Positions 51,386 through 59,872 are shown, counted from the stretch's first letter. The stretch: 64,000 nucleotides of DNA from UBA6107 sp034430175 (GCA_034430175.1 DAOUFI010000009.1:65725-129724); one strand, 5' to 3'. Numbers and translations are program-made. Notes: generated by a model not told the origin, from the letters alone.

Positions 51386-52411
51386 ATGAATTTCACGATT
51401 AAGCAATTAATTGACGGTGAGATCTGTCATTACGCTTCCCCTGAGATGCGTATTACCAGTTTCCACAATCGCGTCACTGTAGAAAAGGCGGATCAAACGC
51501 TGCGAATCCAATTACCCGGTGATGGTTGGAAGAGCCCGTTTGGCTTGTTTCGTCTGACTCGTCGCGCCCTGCGCCTGGATAAGTGCAACGTGGTACCGGT
51601 CACCGGCGGATATGTCATCATCAGGCAGGGGAAGGTCTATTATTATGACGGAACTACAAGACAATTGATTGAGACGTTGAAGCTCAAAAATTGCCGCAAC
51701 GTGTTGCACCAATCCATCGCGGTCATTGAAGGGAAAGAGTTATTCTTCGGTGAGTACGGGAATAACGGTGACCGTGCTGAGGTCCCCGTCTATCGCAGCC
51801 GGGATGGCGGCAGAAGCTGGCAGGTGATTTACCTGTTTCCTAAAGGCAGCATCAAGCATGTGCATGGCTGCTATTTTGACCCCTACGAAAAAAAAGTATG
51901 GGTGCTCACTGGTGATTTCAAAGATGAGTGCCATATCCTCTGTGCGGACCGCAATTTCAAGAACATTGAATGGATTGGAGACGGTCAGCAGATTTATCGT
52001 ACCTGCAACGTTTTTTTCGAGAAAGACAGTGTGCACTGGATCATGGATTCACAGCTTCAAGACAGCTTTCATATTCGGTTGGATCGCAAGACGCGTCAGA
52101 TTGAAAAGAAGAGTGCATTCCCAGGGCCAGTCTGGTACATCAAACACCTGGAAGACGGTGTTTATTTAGCCGCTACCGCTCAGGAAATCGGAGCGGGGGT
52201 CAAGGATGGCTATGCCCATTTGATGGTCTCGCGCGACCTTGAAACCTGGCAGGATGTGCGAAAATTTGAACACGATGGTCTGCCCAAACGTTGGTTCAAG
52301 TTCGGTGTCATCGGATTCGCTGACGGTCCACAGACCAGCCGGGAGTTTTACCTCTTTGCCGAAGCCATCCGCGGTCTGGATGGCCGGATTGCTTTATGTG
52401 AAATCGAGTGA
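51386..52411 (+). CDS. BNR/Asp-box beta-propeller-like protein
   Basis: A 341-residue protein with at least one Asp-box, SRDGGRSWQV near residue 137, and repeated beta-strand patterns ending with similar SRDLETWQDV. Such boxes mark six-bladed propellers of sialidases and related glycan-binding proteins. Catalytic sialidase residues cannot be assigned. No signal peptide is seen. The gene leads a three-gene set with an unknown protein and a formyltransferase, suggesting work on a modified sugar or surface glycan. Confidence 0.65.
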   Translation: MNFTIKQLIDGEICHYASPEMRITSFHNRVTVEKADQTLRIQLPGDGWKSPFGLFRLTRRALRLDKCNVVPVTGGYVIIRQGKVYYYDGTTRQLIETLKLKNCRNVLHQSIAVIEGKELFFGEYGNNGDRAEVPVYRSRDGGRSWQVIYLFPKGSIKHVHGCYFDPYEKKVWVLTGDFKDECHILCADRNFKNIEWIGDGQQIYRTCNVFFEKDSVHWIMDSQLQDSFHIRLDRKTRQIEKKSAFPGPVWYIKHLEDGVYLAATAQEIGAGVKDGYAHLMVSRDLETWQDVRKFEHDGLPKRWFKFGVIGFADGPQTSREFYLFAEAIRGLDGRIALCEIE

Positions 52412-52423
52412 GTGGGAGAAGGG

Positions 52424-53026
52424 ATGCCAATGAACGATAATGACATTAATGCGCTTTGGGCTTCCATCCGCATACTGGGATCGGAAAAAGTTGCAACCGG
52501 GCTCTCTCCCCTCGAACACCTTGAGCCTTGCCTGAATGCATTCGGGTTACGATCTCTGGATCTTCCGGCGGTAGATTGGCAGGTAGAACCGGACATGCTC
52601 ACCAAAGAAGCGAGCTTCAAGGAATCAAACCACGCGATCTTGCTCAACTTGCGCCGCTGTCTTTATACCGGCAAGGAAATGGAAACAGTACGCAATTGGG
52701 CTGAAAAACTGATGCGGTTCTGCGAGGTCAGGCTTCCCAGTCTGCGTCAACGTGCCATTGAGAAATGCGGCAACCCTGCCAACGCCAATCTGCTGGTGCT
52801 GCACGTTACTGCTTTTCTTGTCGACTATGCACTGAACTCCAAAGATCTTCGTTTTCTGAATACCGCCTTAAAGCTGGCTGATTTTAATTGGGTCATCAAT
52901 GAAAGGTCGATCGCCAGAAAATTGAATGGAAACACGTCAGACATTGAAATGGCACTTTTCCAGTTCCGCGTGCTGTTGTCCATCGAATACGCCATGACTG
53001 AATTAACAGGGGAGGAAGAATCATGA
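52424..53026 (+). CDS. Uncharacterised protein in the formyltransferase cluster
   Basis: A 200-residue soluble, largely helical protein of unknown family. It contains no recognised motif. It starts 12 bases after the propeller-like gene behind a GGGAGAAGGG site (the ATG six bases later is also possible) and overlaps the formyltransferase gene by ATGA, so the three are co-expressed. Confidence 0.65.
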   Translation: MPMNDNDINALWASIRILGSEKVATGLSPLEHLEPCLNAFGLRSLDLPAVDWQVEPDMLTKEASFKESNHAILLNLRRCLYTGKEMETVRNWAEKLMRFCEVRLPSLRQRAIEKCGNPANANLLVLHVTAFLVDYALNSKDLRFLNTALKLADFNWVINERSIARKLNGNTSDIEMALFQFRVLLSIEYAMTELTGEEES

Positions 53027-53835
53027 GCAAAGTGGTTATTTTCTCTCCAAGTCGCTTCAGCCTGTACACCATCACAGTCACTGAATTGCTGCTAAGGAAA
53101 GGGGTTGAGGTTCAGGCCATTTTCGTACGGAAACTGGTCAACCCAAAACGGTTCGTTTCTGAATTTAGCAGGGACGGTACACGATTGTTAAGAAAGATTT
53201 GGAAGAAACTTGTGCTACGTCAGAAGGCGTACGCGCCGGCCAACTTCGAGACCATTGCCAGTTTAATGCGGATTGAAGGAATCCATTTTCACAATGTGGA
53301 TGAACTCGCAGAAGCTCACGGTATTCCCATTTACTATTGCCAGGATTTAAATGACGCAAGCGTGCTTGAGGGTCTGAACACGTTAAAACCAGAGGTGATT
53401 GTCTTCACCGGCGGTGGGCTCATCCGCAAAGACGTGCTGGCATCAGCGGGCGCGGGGGTGCTTAACTGCCACATGGGCATGTTACCCAGCTATCGCGGAA
53501 TGGACGTGGTTGAGTGGCCAATTCTCAAGGGTGATCTAGTTCATATTGGACTGACCGTGCACTTCATGGACGAGGGTGTGGATACTGGCGATATTCTGCG
53601 CACGCGGCGGGTGGACGTTGTTAGAGGAGAAACGATCAAACAGCTCCGCGATCGCTTCGAGCCGATCATGTGCCGTGAGTTTGTCTCTACGATTGTTGAT
53701 TTTTTGGCGAAAAAAGTAGAGCGTCAACCACAGAAAAAGGGTGATGGAAAGCAGTATTTCGTGATGCACCCGCGTTTGGTTAGAGTTGCGGAGGAAAAGC
53801 TGTCAAAACTGATTCTCTCAAAAGAAGATCAGTAA
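53023..53835 (+). CDS. Formyltransferase-family protein
   Basis: A 270-residue protein with the 10-formyl-tetrahydrofolate transferase fold. The catalytic Asn-x-His motif is in LNCHMGMLPSYRGMD, and the Asp in DEGVDTGDIL. It lacks the C-terminal tRNA-binding domain of methionyl-tRNA formyltransferase, so it more likely formylates an amino sugar or a small amine. It overlaps the preceding gene. The N-terminal ~90 residues before the motif are longer and more basic than usual. Confidence 0.82.
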   Translation: MSKVVIFSPSRFSLYTITVTELLLRKGVEVQAIFVRKLVNPKRFVSEFSRDGTRLLRKIWKKLVLRQKAYAPANFETIASLMRIEGIHFHNVDELAEAHGIPIYYCQDLNDASVLEGLNTLKPEVIVFTGGGLIRKDVLASAGAGVLNCHMGMLPSYRGMDVVEWPILKGDLVHIGLTVHFMDEGVDTGDILRTRRVDVVRGETIKQLRDRFEPIMCREFVSTIVDFLAKKVERQPQKKGDGKQYFVMHPRLVRVAEEKLSKLILSKEDQ

Positions 53836-53842
53836 TTGATGA

Positions 53843-53871
53843 TAGACTTTCATTAATACCCATGTTAATAT
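53843..53871 (+). promoter_or_regulatory. Possible promoter of the first tiny-ORF locus
   Basis: TAGACT and TAATAT with a 17-base spacer, just after the formyltransferase gene and about 45 bp upstream of the 25-codon ORF. The -35 match is 4 of 6. Confidence 0.45.
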
Positions 53872-53916
53872 CATAAATGTAATTATCCCAAGTGAAGGGA
53901 GGCTTCACAAAGTAGT

Positions 53917-53994
53917 ATGACCATGAGAAAAGAATATATATTTCTTGCTCGTGATGATAAAGGATTGTCATGCTCATTGTGTGAGCGCCTCTGA
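53917..53994 (+). CDS. Tiny ORF (25 codons), possible leader peptide
   Basis: An ATG at 53917 behind an AAGGGAGG site opens a 25-codon frame ending LSCSLCERL, with a CxxC pair. It is followed by two terminator-like hairpins (54021-54053 and 54088-54127) and then the decayed RIO kinase. The order promoter, tiny ORF, hairpin, hairpin is repeated at 54790-55066. It may be a leader peptide of an attenuator or a small protein; coding status is unproven. Together with the hairpins this accounts for the 437-bp gap at 53836-54272. Confidence 0.4.
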   Translation: MTMRKEYIFLARDDKGLSCSLCERL

Positions 53995-54020
53995 AAGTAA
54001 CCGGTTTGGGTTGATCTTCT

Positions 54021-54053
54021 ACCGCGGAGTGCATCACGCACCTCGCGGTTTTT
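54021..54053 (+). terminator. Terminator-like hairpin A1
   Basis: ACCGCG..GTGC and GCAC..CGCGGT pair with a 2-bp internal mismatch and a 5-base loop, followed by TTTTT. Confidence 0.7.
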
Positions 54054-54087
54054 GTTGCTCATCGTAGCTTTGGAATACGGTGGAATG

Positions 54088-54127
54088 GAACAGCCGCGGA
54101 AGCAAGACATTTCCCCGGCTGTTTTTT
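54088..54127 (+). terminator. Terminator-like hairpin B1
   Basis: AACAGCCG and CGGCTGTT enclose 19 bases and run into seven T residues. It stands 17 bases before the start of the RIO pseudogene. Confidence 0.75.
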
Positions 54128-54144
54128 TGATTCTGGAATTAGAT

Positions 54145-54755
54145 TATGCCAAAAATTAATCTCAACCAAAAAAAACGATGATGATTTTGAGTATATCGAT
54201 AAAGCCTGCGCCAATTACACAACGAAGTAGGGTCAGAAAATAATTCGCGTCAAGGAAAACCAGTCGTAACATGTGATTCTGAAGATTTATTATTCCACCG
54301 CGATGCTGATGTCGGCGTGGATGGCGTCTTCAGACCCACCTTCAGCCGCGCTTTATGAACGCAAATGGTTTTTTAGATATTTGGGTCTGTTCTACGATGA
54401 AGCCCAAATCACGGATGTGTTGTTCAAGATCGGGGATGTAAAGGAAGCCAACGTTTATTGTTGTACATTGCCCGGTCTGGATGGAACGGAATTGCTTGCG
54501 GCAAAGATTTATCGACCACGTATGTTCCGCAACTTACGAAATGACGTCCGGTATCGACAAAATCGCACAATCCTCGATGAATACGGGAAAGAGGTCGATG
54601 ATCACCGTAAGAGTTGGGCAATTAAGAAAGACACGGATATTGGAAAACAGGCCCTCCATGTCTCCTGGATGCAGCATGAATACTTTGCCTTGCGGGTCTT
54701 GAACACCGCCGAGGTGAAAGTCCCCAAACCGATTTACAAATGGATTATTGGTTAA
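54145..54755 (+). pseudogene. Decayed RIO-family serine kinase
   Basis: The remnant of a RIO1-like kinase. An ATG at 54145 starts MPKINLNQKK, but a frameshift and several stops follow. From about 54300 the frame recovers with the kinase N-lobe: YLGLFYDEAQITDVLF, the glycine-loop equivalent GDVKEANVY, the ATP-binding Lys in LLAAKIYRPRMFRNLRND, and KVPKPIYKW. The frame stops at 54755, just before the usual hinge and catalytic loop (HGDLS and IDFPQ motifs of the family are absent). The protein cannot be an active kinase. The upstream tiny ORF and hairpins may be its former regulatory leader. Confidence 0.75.
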
Positions 54756-54789
54756 TTACTCTGATTAATAGAACAAATGGAAATAATCC

Positions 54790-54818
54790 TTGACTTTATC
54801 TTGGGTTTCTATTAAAAT
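54790..54818 (+). promoter_or_regulatory. Promoter of the second tiny-ORF locus
   Basis: TTGACT (54790-54795), a 17-base spacer and TAAAAT (54813-54818), a good sigma-70 match in the AT-rich gap after the RIO remnant. Confidence 0.65.
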
Positions 54819-54863
54819 ATTTATGTTAATAAAAATCTTATGAAAGGAAAGGCGCAGAACAAA

Positions 54864-54962
54864 ATGGAATATCGTAACCGCACTAATTTTTCGACTGTTT
54901 GCGTTGTCTCGCTTAATGGCGTTGCCAGCGCTCCTTGTCGAATTGCGCCTGTTTCTCGTTAG
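54864..54962 (+). CDS. Tiny ORF (32 codons), possible leader peptide
   Basis: An ATG at 54864 behind an AAAGGAAAGG site opens 32 codons (start MEYRNRTNFS, end PCRIAPVSR). It follows a strong promoter by about 40 bases and is followed by two terminator-like hairpins before the gene at 55176. Its layout copies the 53917 locus, so both may be leader peptides or small proteins. With promoter and hairpins it explains the 420-bp gap 54756-55175. Confidence 0.45.
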   Translation: MEYRNRTNFSTVCVVSLNGVASAPCRIAPVSR

Positions 54963-54984
54963 GATAAAGAAATCCAATCCAGCG

Positions 54985-55019
54985 GCCACGGGTGCAAAAA
55001 TCCCGTGGCTGTTTTGTTT
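54985..55019 (+). terminator. Terminator-like hairpin A2
   Basis: GCCACGGG and CCCGTGGC pair around a 9-base loop, followed by a TGTTTTGTTT tail. Confidence 0.7.
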
Positions 55020-55029
55020 AAAGGCAGAT

Positions 55030-55066
55030 AAAGGTCGCGGGTGCTTCCCCGGGGCCTTTTATTTTT
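55030..55066 (+). terminator. Terminator-like hairpin B2
   Basis: AAAGG..CGGG and CCCG..CCTTT pair around a short loop, followed by TTTTATTTTT. The central CGCGG..GC..TTCCCCGG pattern is shared with hairpin B1. Confidence 0.6.
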
Positions 55067-55175
55067 CCCTGAAAGGAGGAGAGATGGGCAGATTGAGGAA
55101 GGTGGAGTTTGGGTATTAGGACTGGAAAGTCCGCATCGGTTCATGTATTGCAAGAGGAGAAGAAGGAGGCCGAAT

Positions 55176-55628
55176 ATGTTGGAAACACTGCTTAAATTCG
55201 GCTCGCACAGAGTAGATTATTTTGACCGTTCCGGCCACAATCCGCAGGCGTTTGCGTTTTACGTGCGCGGAACTATCGAAGTCGATGAACGCTTCAGCTA
55301 TGAAGCCAAGTGCCAGCTTTACACAGGTTTGGCCTGGATCAAGCAGCAATTAGGTCTGCAGAACCTGGCTGCAGTTTACATCGATATTAACAAATTGGAC
55401 AATTTACAGCGTTCGGCTTATGTACAACTCAAGAAAGATCTGCGATCAGGCATATTCTCCAGGGTGTTTGTTGTTAATCAATCCGCGGTGATGGGAACCC
55501 CTGCCGCAAACGCAGACCTGGCAGCAATGAGAAATCAGATCCATGGATTCGAATTGCTCAGCCGCGATGAAATGGGCATCTCTTTCGCTCAGGCTGGGTT
55601 GCAGCAAGCCGAGCTGATGAGTGTATAA
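55176..55628 (+). CDS. Uncharacterised 150-residue protein
   Basis: A small soluble protein with alternating strand/helix pattern (LAAVYIDINKLDNLQRSAY, IFSRVFVVNQSAVMG). I do not recognise the family; the pattern faintly resembles the nucleotide- or resolvase-like fold, without catalytic residues that I can name. The start at 55176 follows an AGAAGGAGG site; the frame is open upstream through hairpin B2, but that part is not coding. It lies 12 bases before the ABC-2 ATPase gene and may belong to that operon. Confidence 0.7.
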   Translation: MLETLLKFGSHRVDYFDRSGHNPQAFAFYVRGTIEVDERFSYEAKCQLYTGLAWIKQQLGLQNLAAVYIDINKLDNLQRSAYVQLKKDLRSGIFSRVFVVNQSAVMGTPAANADLAAMRNQIHGFELLSRDEMGISFAQAGLQQAELMSV

Positions 55629-55640
55629 GGCAGGTGAATT

Positions 55641-56531
55641 ATGATGAATGTAATCGTTGTCGAAAATGTGAGTAAACAATTCAAGAAGCCTCTCGAACCC
55701 TTTTGGCAGAGGGGGAAGAACACTTCACCCACTGCCGCTGAAGCTGAAAATGGCAGTAATGAAGTTATTACCGCCAATAGCCGGCGCTGTGTGATCGCGG
55801 TCAACGACGTGTCGTTCAACGTGGTCAAGGGCGAGATCTTTGGTGTCCTTGGCCCAAACGGTGGTGGTAAATCGACCCTTATCCGGCTGCTTTCCACCCT
55901 GATGATTCCCGATAAGGGTAAGATCGTCGTGATGGGCTTTGATATCGTTAAACAACCCATGCAGGTGCAGCAGTTGATCAACCGTGTCTCGGTCGAAGCT
56001 TCCTTCTTCAAGAAGTTAAGCCCGCTGGAAAACCTGATGTACGGCGCCAGGCTCTATGGCATGGAAAGCCGCCAGACCCGCAAGCAAATCTTTGAGATTC
56101 TTACCCGGCTTGGGCTTGAAAAAAGCACGATCACCAGCCCAATGGAGGAGATGTCGCGAGGTATGCAACAGAAGGTGGCAATCGCGAGGGCACTACTCTC
56201 GAAGCCAAAACTGCTTCTTCTCGACGAACCTACCACCGGCCTCGATCCACGGTCCAAGCGTGAGGTCCAGGCTGTGGTACGCGAGATGCGAGATCGGGAT
56301 GGCACGACCATTCTGCTGACCACTCACGACATGGCTGAGGCGGAAGCTCTGTGCGACCGTATCGCCATTATGAGCACCGGCAAAGTGATCGCGCTGGATA
56401 CACCGGCTGGGCTGAAGAAACTGGTCAAATGGAAGAATGATGTCGAACCATCATTGGAAGATGTTTTCATTGAACTGACCGGTAAGAACCTGGTCAACCG
56501 GGATGAGGAAGAGGAAGCCGAGGAAGAATGA
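55641..56531 (+). CDS. ABC-2 type transporter ATP-binding protein
   Basis: A 296-residue ATPase of the DrrA/CcmA type. Walker A is GPNGGGKST (usual GPNGAGKST), the signature is a degenerate MSRGMQQKVAIAR, Walker B is LLLLDEPTTGLD and the switch His is in LTTHDM. About 20 extra residues lie between the first strand and the Walker A region, and an acidic tail ends the protein. It should drive the permease at 57665 to export a lipid, glycan or drug. It overlaps the next gene by ATGA. Confidence 0.92.
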   Translation: MMNVIVVENVSKQFKKPLEPFWQRGKNTSPTAAEAENGSNEVITANSRRCVIAVNDVSFNVVKGEIFGVLGPNGGGKSTLIRLLSTLMIPDKGKIVVMGFDIVKQPMQVQQLINRVSVEASFFKKLSPLENLMYGARLYGMESRQTRKQIFEILTRLGLEKSTITSPMEEMSRGMQQKVAIARALLSKPKLLLLDEPTTGLDPRSKREVQAVVREMRDRDGTTILLTTHDMAEAEALCDRIAIMSTGKVIALDTPAGLKKLVKWKNDVEPSLEDVFIELTGKNLVNRDEEEEAEEE

Positions 56532-57106
56532 TCGGTAAATCATTGTACTTGGGCGAGAAGATCAGGCTCACAGCGCTTGATGTTGAAAAGGATGCATCGA
56601 CCTTGTCGAAGTGGACAGATCAGCATGCTTTCGATCGTCGCATCAATTTTGGCATGTACCGTCTGATCTCCGAATACGAAATGAAAAAGCTCCTTGCTGA
56701 TAAGCTGAAAAAGGCTGAAGAAGGGGGCAGGGAGCTTTACTTTGCCGTCAGGCTTGTGAGTGAAGATGATCTTGTTGGTTTGGCAAAGATCATGGACATC
56801 TATGCTGCGAATCAGGTGGGCAACCTTCAGGTCGATTTCGGAGAGCCAGCGGACCTGCTCAGGTATGGTGACGAACTGGTCGAGATGATGGTTCGTTACT
56901 CCTTCATGGAGATCAGTCTGTATCGTCTGCAGGCGTTCTGTTCCGCCTATGAAACAGATCTGATGGCATTGCTGGAGCGTCACGGTTTTATGAAAGATGT
57001 GCAGAGGCGCGAAGCCGTTTTCCATTCTGGAAAATATTGGGATACCTACATTTACGGCATACTAAGAGGCGAGTACCTGTATCTTGAGGAAGTGAGGGCG
57101 AAATGA
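56528..57106 (+). CDS. GNAT-family acetyltransferase (first of pair)
   Basis: A 192-residue GNAT (RimJ/RimL-like) protein. The N-terminal strand region and later fold segments match the family, but the acetyl-CoA loop is less obvious than in the next gene. It overlaps both neighbours by ATGA. Position between an ABC-2 ATPase and its permease suggests modification of the exported molecule or resistance to it. Confidence 0.7.
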   Translation: MIGKSLYLGEKIRLTALDVEKDASTLSKWTDQHAFDRRINFGMYRLISEYEMKKLLADKLKKAEEGGRELYFAVRLVSEDDLVGLAKIMDIYAANQVGNLQVDFGEPADLLRYGDELVEMMVRYSFMEISLYRLQAFCSAYETDLMALLERHGFMKDVQRREAVFHSGKYWDTYIYGILRGEYLYLEEVRAK

Positions 57107-57645
57107 CTTCTGAACTGTTCTGTGGTCATTTGGTGAGGCTCCGCGCGGTCAACCGTGAAGAGAATGCCAAAGCCTGGGCAAGATGGAATACTGACAGTGA
57201 TTTCGTTCGCAATTGGGATGTGCGCCCGGCCTGGTTGCCACCCACCAGTCAACTGGAAGAGTGGGTGATCGAAGGCGGTAACGACGCTGGCAATTTTGCC
57301 ATCCATACCCTGGTAGACGATCAATTTATTGGGCTGGTTGGCCTGGACGGATTCGACTGGATGTCGCGCTCGGCCTGGGTGGGTATCGGTATCGGTGAGC
57401 CGGAGTTCCAGGGCAAAGGATATGGCACCGACGCAATGAAGGTAATTTTGCGTTATGGGTTCGCCGAGCTCAATCTGCACCGCGTGAATTTGACCGTGTT
57501 TGAATTCAACCAGCGCGCCATCCGCTGTTATGAAAAATGTGGTTTCAAACATGAAGGAACTCAGCGTGAGTTTATTTTCAAGGAAAATAAACGCTGGGGA
57601 ATTGTCAATATGGGTATCCTGCGCACCGAATGGGAAGCAGCGTAA
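57103..57645 (+). CDS. GNAT-family acetyltransferase (second of pair)
   Basis: A 180-residue RimJ/RimL-type N-acetyltransferase with the acetyl-CoA motif GEPEFQGKGYGTDAM and the following AELNLHRVNLTVFEFNQRA and CYEKCGF segments. It transfers an acetyl group from acetyl-CoA to an amine; the target is unknown. It overlaps the first GNAT gene and is followed 19 bases later by the permease gene. Confidence 0.87.
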   Translation: MTSELFCGHLVRLRAVNREENAKAWARWNTDSDFVRNWDVRPAWLPPTSQLEEWVIEGGNDAGNFAIHTLVDDQFIGLVGLDGFDWMSRSAWVGIGIGEPEFQGKGYGTDAMKVILRYGFAELNLHRVNLTVFEFNQRAIRCYEKCGFKHEGTQREFIFKENKRWGIVNMGILRTEWEAA

Positions 57646-57664
57646 CCCTGAAGTGAGGAATATT

Positions 57665-58492
57665 ATGGCTGTCGTTACACAACAATTTCGTGCGTCTTAT
57701 GCGTTTTTTGAGCGCAACGTCAATCTGATAAAACGCTACTGGTCGTGGGAGCTGGTCTGGTTGGTGTATTCTATCGCTGACTGCATGTCTGTCAGTTTCA
57801 TCGGTCTCGGAATGCAACAGATCAGTGGCAGTGAGATCACCAACACGAGTTACATCGTGCTCTACCTGCTCATCGGTACGCTGGTGTGGCGCTTTTTATT
57901 CACTATCTTTTACTGGATTACTGACCTGATCAACATCGAACGCTGGGAAGGGACTATCGAATACACACTGATGGCTCCAGTAAGGCGCATCACCCACATG
58001 ACCGGGCAAACCACCTTTGCCGTGATCTACGGCTTCTTCTTCACCGGAGTGATCCTTGCAATCACTTCACTGGTGTTCAAGATCGACCTGACGCAGGCCA
58101 ACTTCGTAGGTGGGACGATTGTGCTGCTCTCCGGCAGCTTCAGCTTCGTTGGCATCGGTATTATGGCTTCTGTGCTTCCATTACTTTTCCCGGAGCGCGG
58201 TTCACAAATGACCCATGTCTTTATTGCTGTGTTGTTGCTGGTCTCGGGCGTCTACTACCCGGTGAACGTACTGCCGTTGGTGCTGCGCAAGGCAGCCATC
58301 TTCAGCCCGGCTACTTACGTACTGGACGGTGTCCGCAAGGCGTTGTTGGACGGGACGCCGACCGCACAGCTTTGGCAGTATGTGTGGCCGGTGCTGCTGA
58401 TGGGATTGGTGCTGATCCCCCTGGGATTGTTGATCTTTCGGCAGGCGGAACTATACGCCAAACGTAGCGGAAAGCTACACCGCAATGGTTGA
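57665..58492 (+). CDS. ABC-2 type transporter permease
   Basis: A 275-residue membrane protein with about six membrane segments and the ABC-2 family signature near the end (VYYPVNVLPLVLRKAAIFSP). The start at 57665 (MAVVTQQ) follows a GTGAGGA site; the longer open frame from 57500 overlaps the GNAT gene. It forms an exporter with the ATPase at 55641, probably as a homodimer since no second permease is present. Confidence 0.87.
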   Translation: MAVVTQQFRASYAFFERNVNLIKRYWSWELVWLVYSIADCMSVSFIGLGMQQISGSEITNTSYIVLYLLIGTLVWRFLFTIFYWITDLINIERWEGTIEYTLMAPVRRITHMTGQTTFAVIYGFFFTGVILAITSLVFKIDLTQANFVGGTIVLLSGSFSFVGIGIMASVLPLLFPERGSQMTHVFIAVLLLVSGVYYPVNVLPLVLRKAAIFSPATYVLDGVRKALLDGTPTAQLWQYVWPVLLMGLVLIPLGLLIFRQAELYAKRSGKLHRNG

Positions 58493-58495
58493 TCG

Positions 58496-58529
58496 AGAAA
58501 GGCAGGAACTCCTGCCTTTCTTTTTTTTT
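58496..58529 (+). terminator. Strong intrinsic terminator after the ABC-2 operon
   Basis: AGAAAGGCAGG and CCTGCCTTTCT form an 11-bp perfect stem with a 4-base loop, followed by nine T residues. Confidence 0.93.
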
Positions 58530-58579
58530 GATATACTCGGTGGATACGGAATTTGAGATTTGCTAATTGGAGATTTTCC

Positions 58580-59218
58580 ATGGATGACAAGATCAAGGCG
58601 ATCATTTTTGATATGGGTGGGGTGATCCTGCGCACGGACGATTACTCAGCCCGCGAAGCGACCGCCAAAAAATTGGGGCTAACGGAAGAGGCTTTTGAAG
58701 AAGCTGTCTTTCTGTCGCCTTCAGCCTTAGCAGCCACCATCGGCAAGATCGATGAGCGACAGCACTGGGAATCGGTCTGGCAAAACTTGAACGTTCCAGC
58801 GGTATTGCAGCCGACGTACGAAGAGGCTTTTTGGGCGGGTGATCGCTTGGACGAGAATCTGGTCAATTTCCTGCGAGAGAAGAAGAAGAGCTACTTAACC
58901 GCTTTGCTCAGCAATGCCTGGTCAAACGCGCGACGGTCATTGACCGAGAAATATCCTTGCATGGATGCCTTCGATATTTCAATATTTTCTTATGAGGTTG
59001 GACTGGCCAAACCTGATCCGGCGATCTACCGGCTGATTTTGCACCGTCTGGGAGTAAAACCGACCCAGGCGATTTTTGTGGATGATAATAAAGACAATAT
59101 CCTCTCGGCTGAGGCATTGGGGATCCATGCCATCCAGTTCAAGAATACCGCCCAGGCCCAGGAACAAATCGACCAGGTATTGAAAGAGCACAATGGAAGT
59201 TATCTCAACCGACCATGA
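58580..59218 (+). CDS. HAD-superfamily hydrolase (YihX-like)
   Basis: A 212-residue HAD phosphatase with motif I IFDMGGV, motif II ALLSNAW, motif III LAKPDP and motif IV FVDDNKDN. It has the DxGGV form seen in YihX-type sugar phosphatases and is more distant from the HAD cluster at 14-31 kb. The start at 58580 follows a GGAGA site. It overlaps the phosphoesterase gene by 26 bases. Confidence 0.87.
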   Translation: MDDKIKAIIFDMGGVILRTDDYSAREATAKKLGLTEEAFEEAVFLSPSALAATIGKIDERQHWESVWQNLNVPAVLQPTYEEAFWAGDRLDENLVNFLREKKKSYLTALLSNAWSNARRSLTEKYPCMDAFDISIFSYEVGLAKPDPAIYRLILHRLGVKPTQAIFVDDNKDNILSAEALGIHAIQFKNTAQAQEQIDQVLKEHNGSYLNRP

Positions 59219-59807
59219 TCCGTTTGTCATCGGTGTGCTCTCCGATACCCATATCCCAGACCGGGTGCGTCATCTGCATCCGGCGCTTCTAAATCTGTTG
59301 CGCGAGCAGCGGGTAGACCTGATCCTGCACGGTGGTGACGTGTCCGTGCGGTCTGTACTGGCTGAGCTGGAATCCGTGGCACCAGTGCGGGCTGTCACCG
59401 GCAACCGAGATCTCTTGCTACTCAACGATACACCGATAACTAGATTATTGATGATCAACGGTGTTCGTTTAGTGCTTACCCATGGTCATCTGAACCCGGG
59501 TACCTACTGGCGGGATAAATTCCTGTACATCACTCGTGGTTACAATTTTGAGCGTTATCAAAAGCGTTTGGTGCGAGCCTTTCCTGAAGCTGATGTAATC
59601 CTTTTTGGTCACACTCATCATGCCGAAAACCGTTGGATTGGGAAGACACTCTTTTTCAATCCTGGTTCGGTCAGTCATGGTGACTTCATTGATCCGCAGC
59701 CAAAGTATGGACTTCTCAAAATCGCTAAAGATGGTAGAATTGACGCGCAAATCATCCCACTCACAGGGGCGCGAATCGAACACAACGAGTGGGTTGAGAC
59801 TACATAA
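59193..59807 (+). CDS. Metallophosphoesterase, YfcE/MJ0936 family
   Basis: A 204-residue calcineurin-like phosphodiesterase. Metal ligands are visible in VLSDTHIPD, LHGGDVS, TGNRD, LTHGH and FGHTHHAE, with NPGSVSHGDF near the end. Family members hydrolyse phosphodiesters such as cyclic AMP-like or model substrates; the true substrate is unknown. It starts inside the end of the HAD gene, which suggests coupling. Confidence 0.92.
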   Translation: MEVISTDHDPFVIGVLSDTHIPDRVRHLHPALLNLLREQRVDLILHGGDVSVRSVLAELESVAPVRAVTGNRDLLLLNDTPITRLLMINGVRLVLTHGHLNPGTYWRDKFLYITRGYNFERYQKRLVRAFPEADVILFGHTHHAENRWIGKTLFFNPGSVSHGDFIDPQPKYGLLKIAKDGRIDAQIIPLTGARIEHNEWVETT

Positions 59808-59830
59808 AAGTACCAGTTCCCCGCCATTTC

Positions 59831-59859
59831 TTGACGTATCAAAACACCATTGATATAAT
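59831..59859 (+). promoter_or_regulatory. Strong promoter of rpoB
   Basis: TTGACG, a 17-base spacer and a perfect TATAAT that is also an extended -10 (TGATATAAT). It is the best sigma-70 promoter in the window. Confidence 0.85.
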
Positions 59860-59872
59860 CAAGGTTTGCTTA

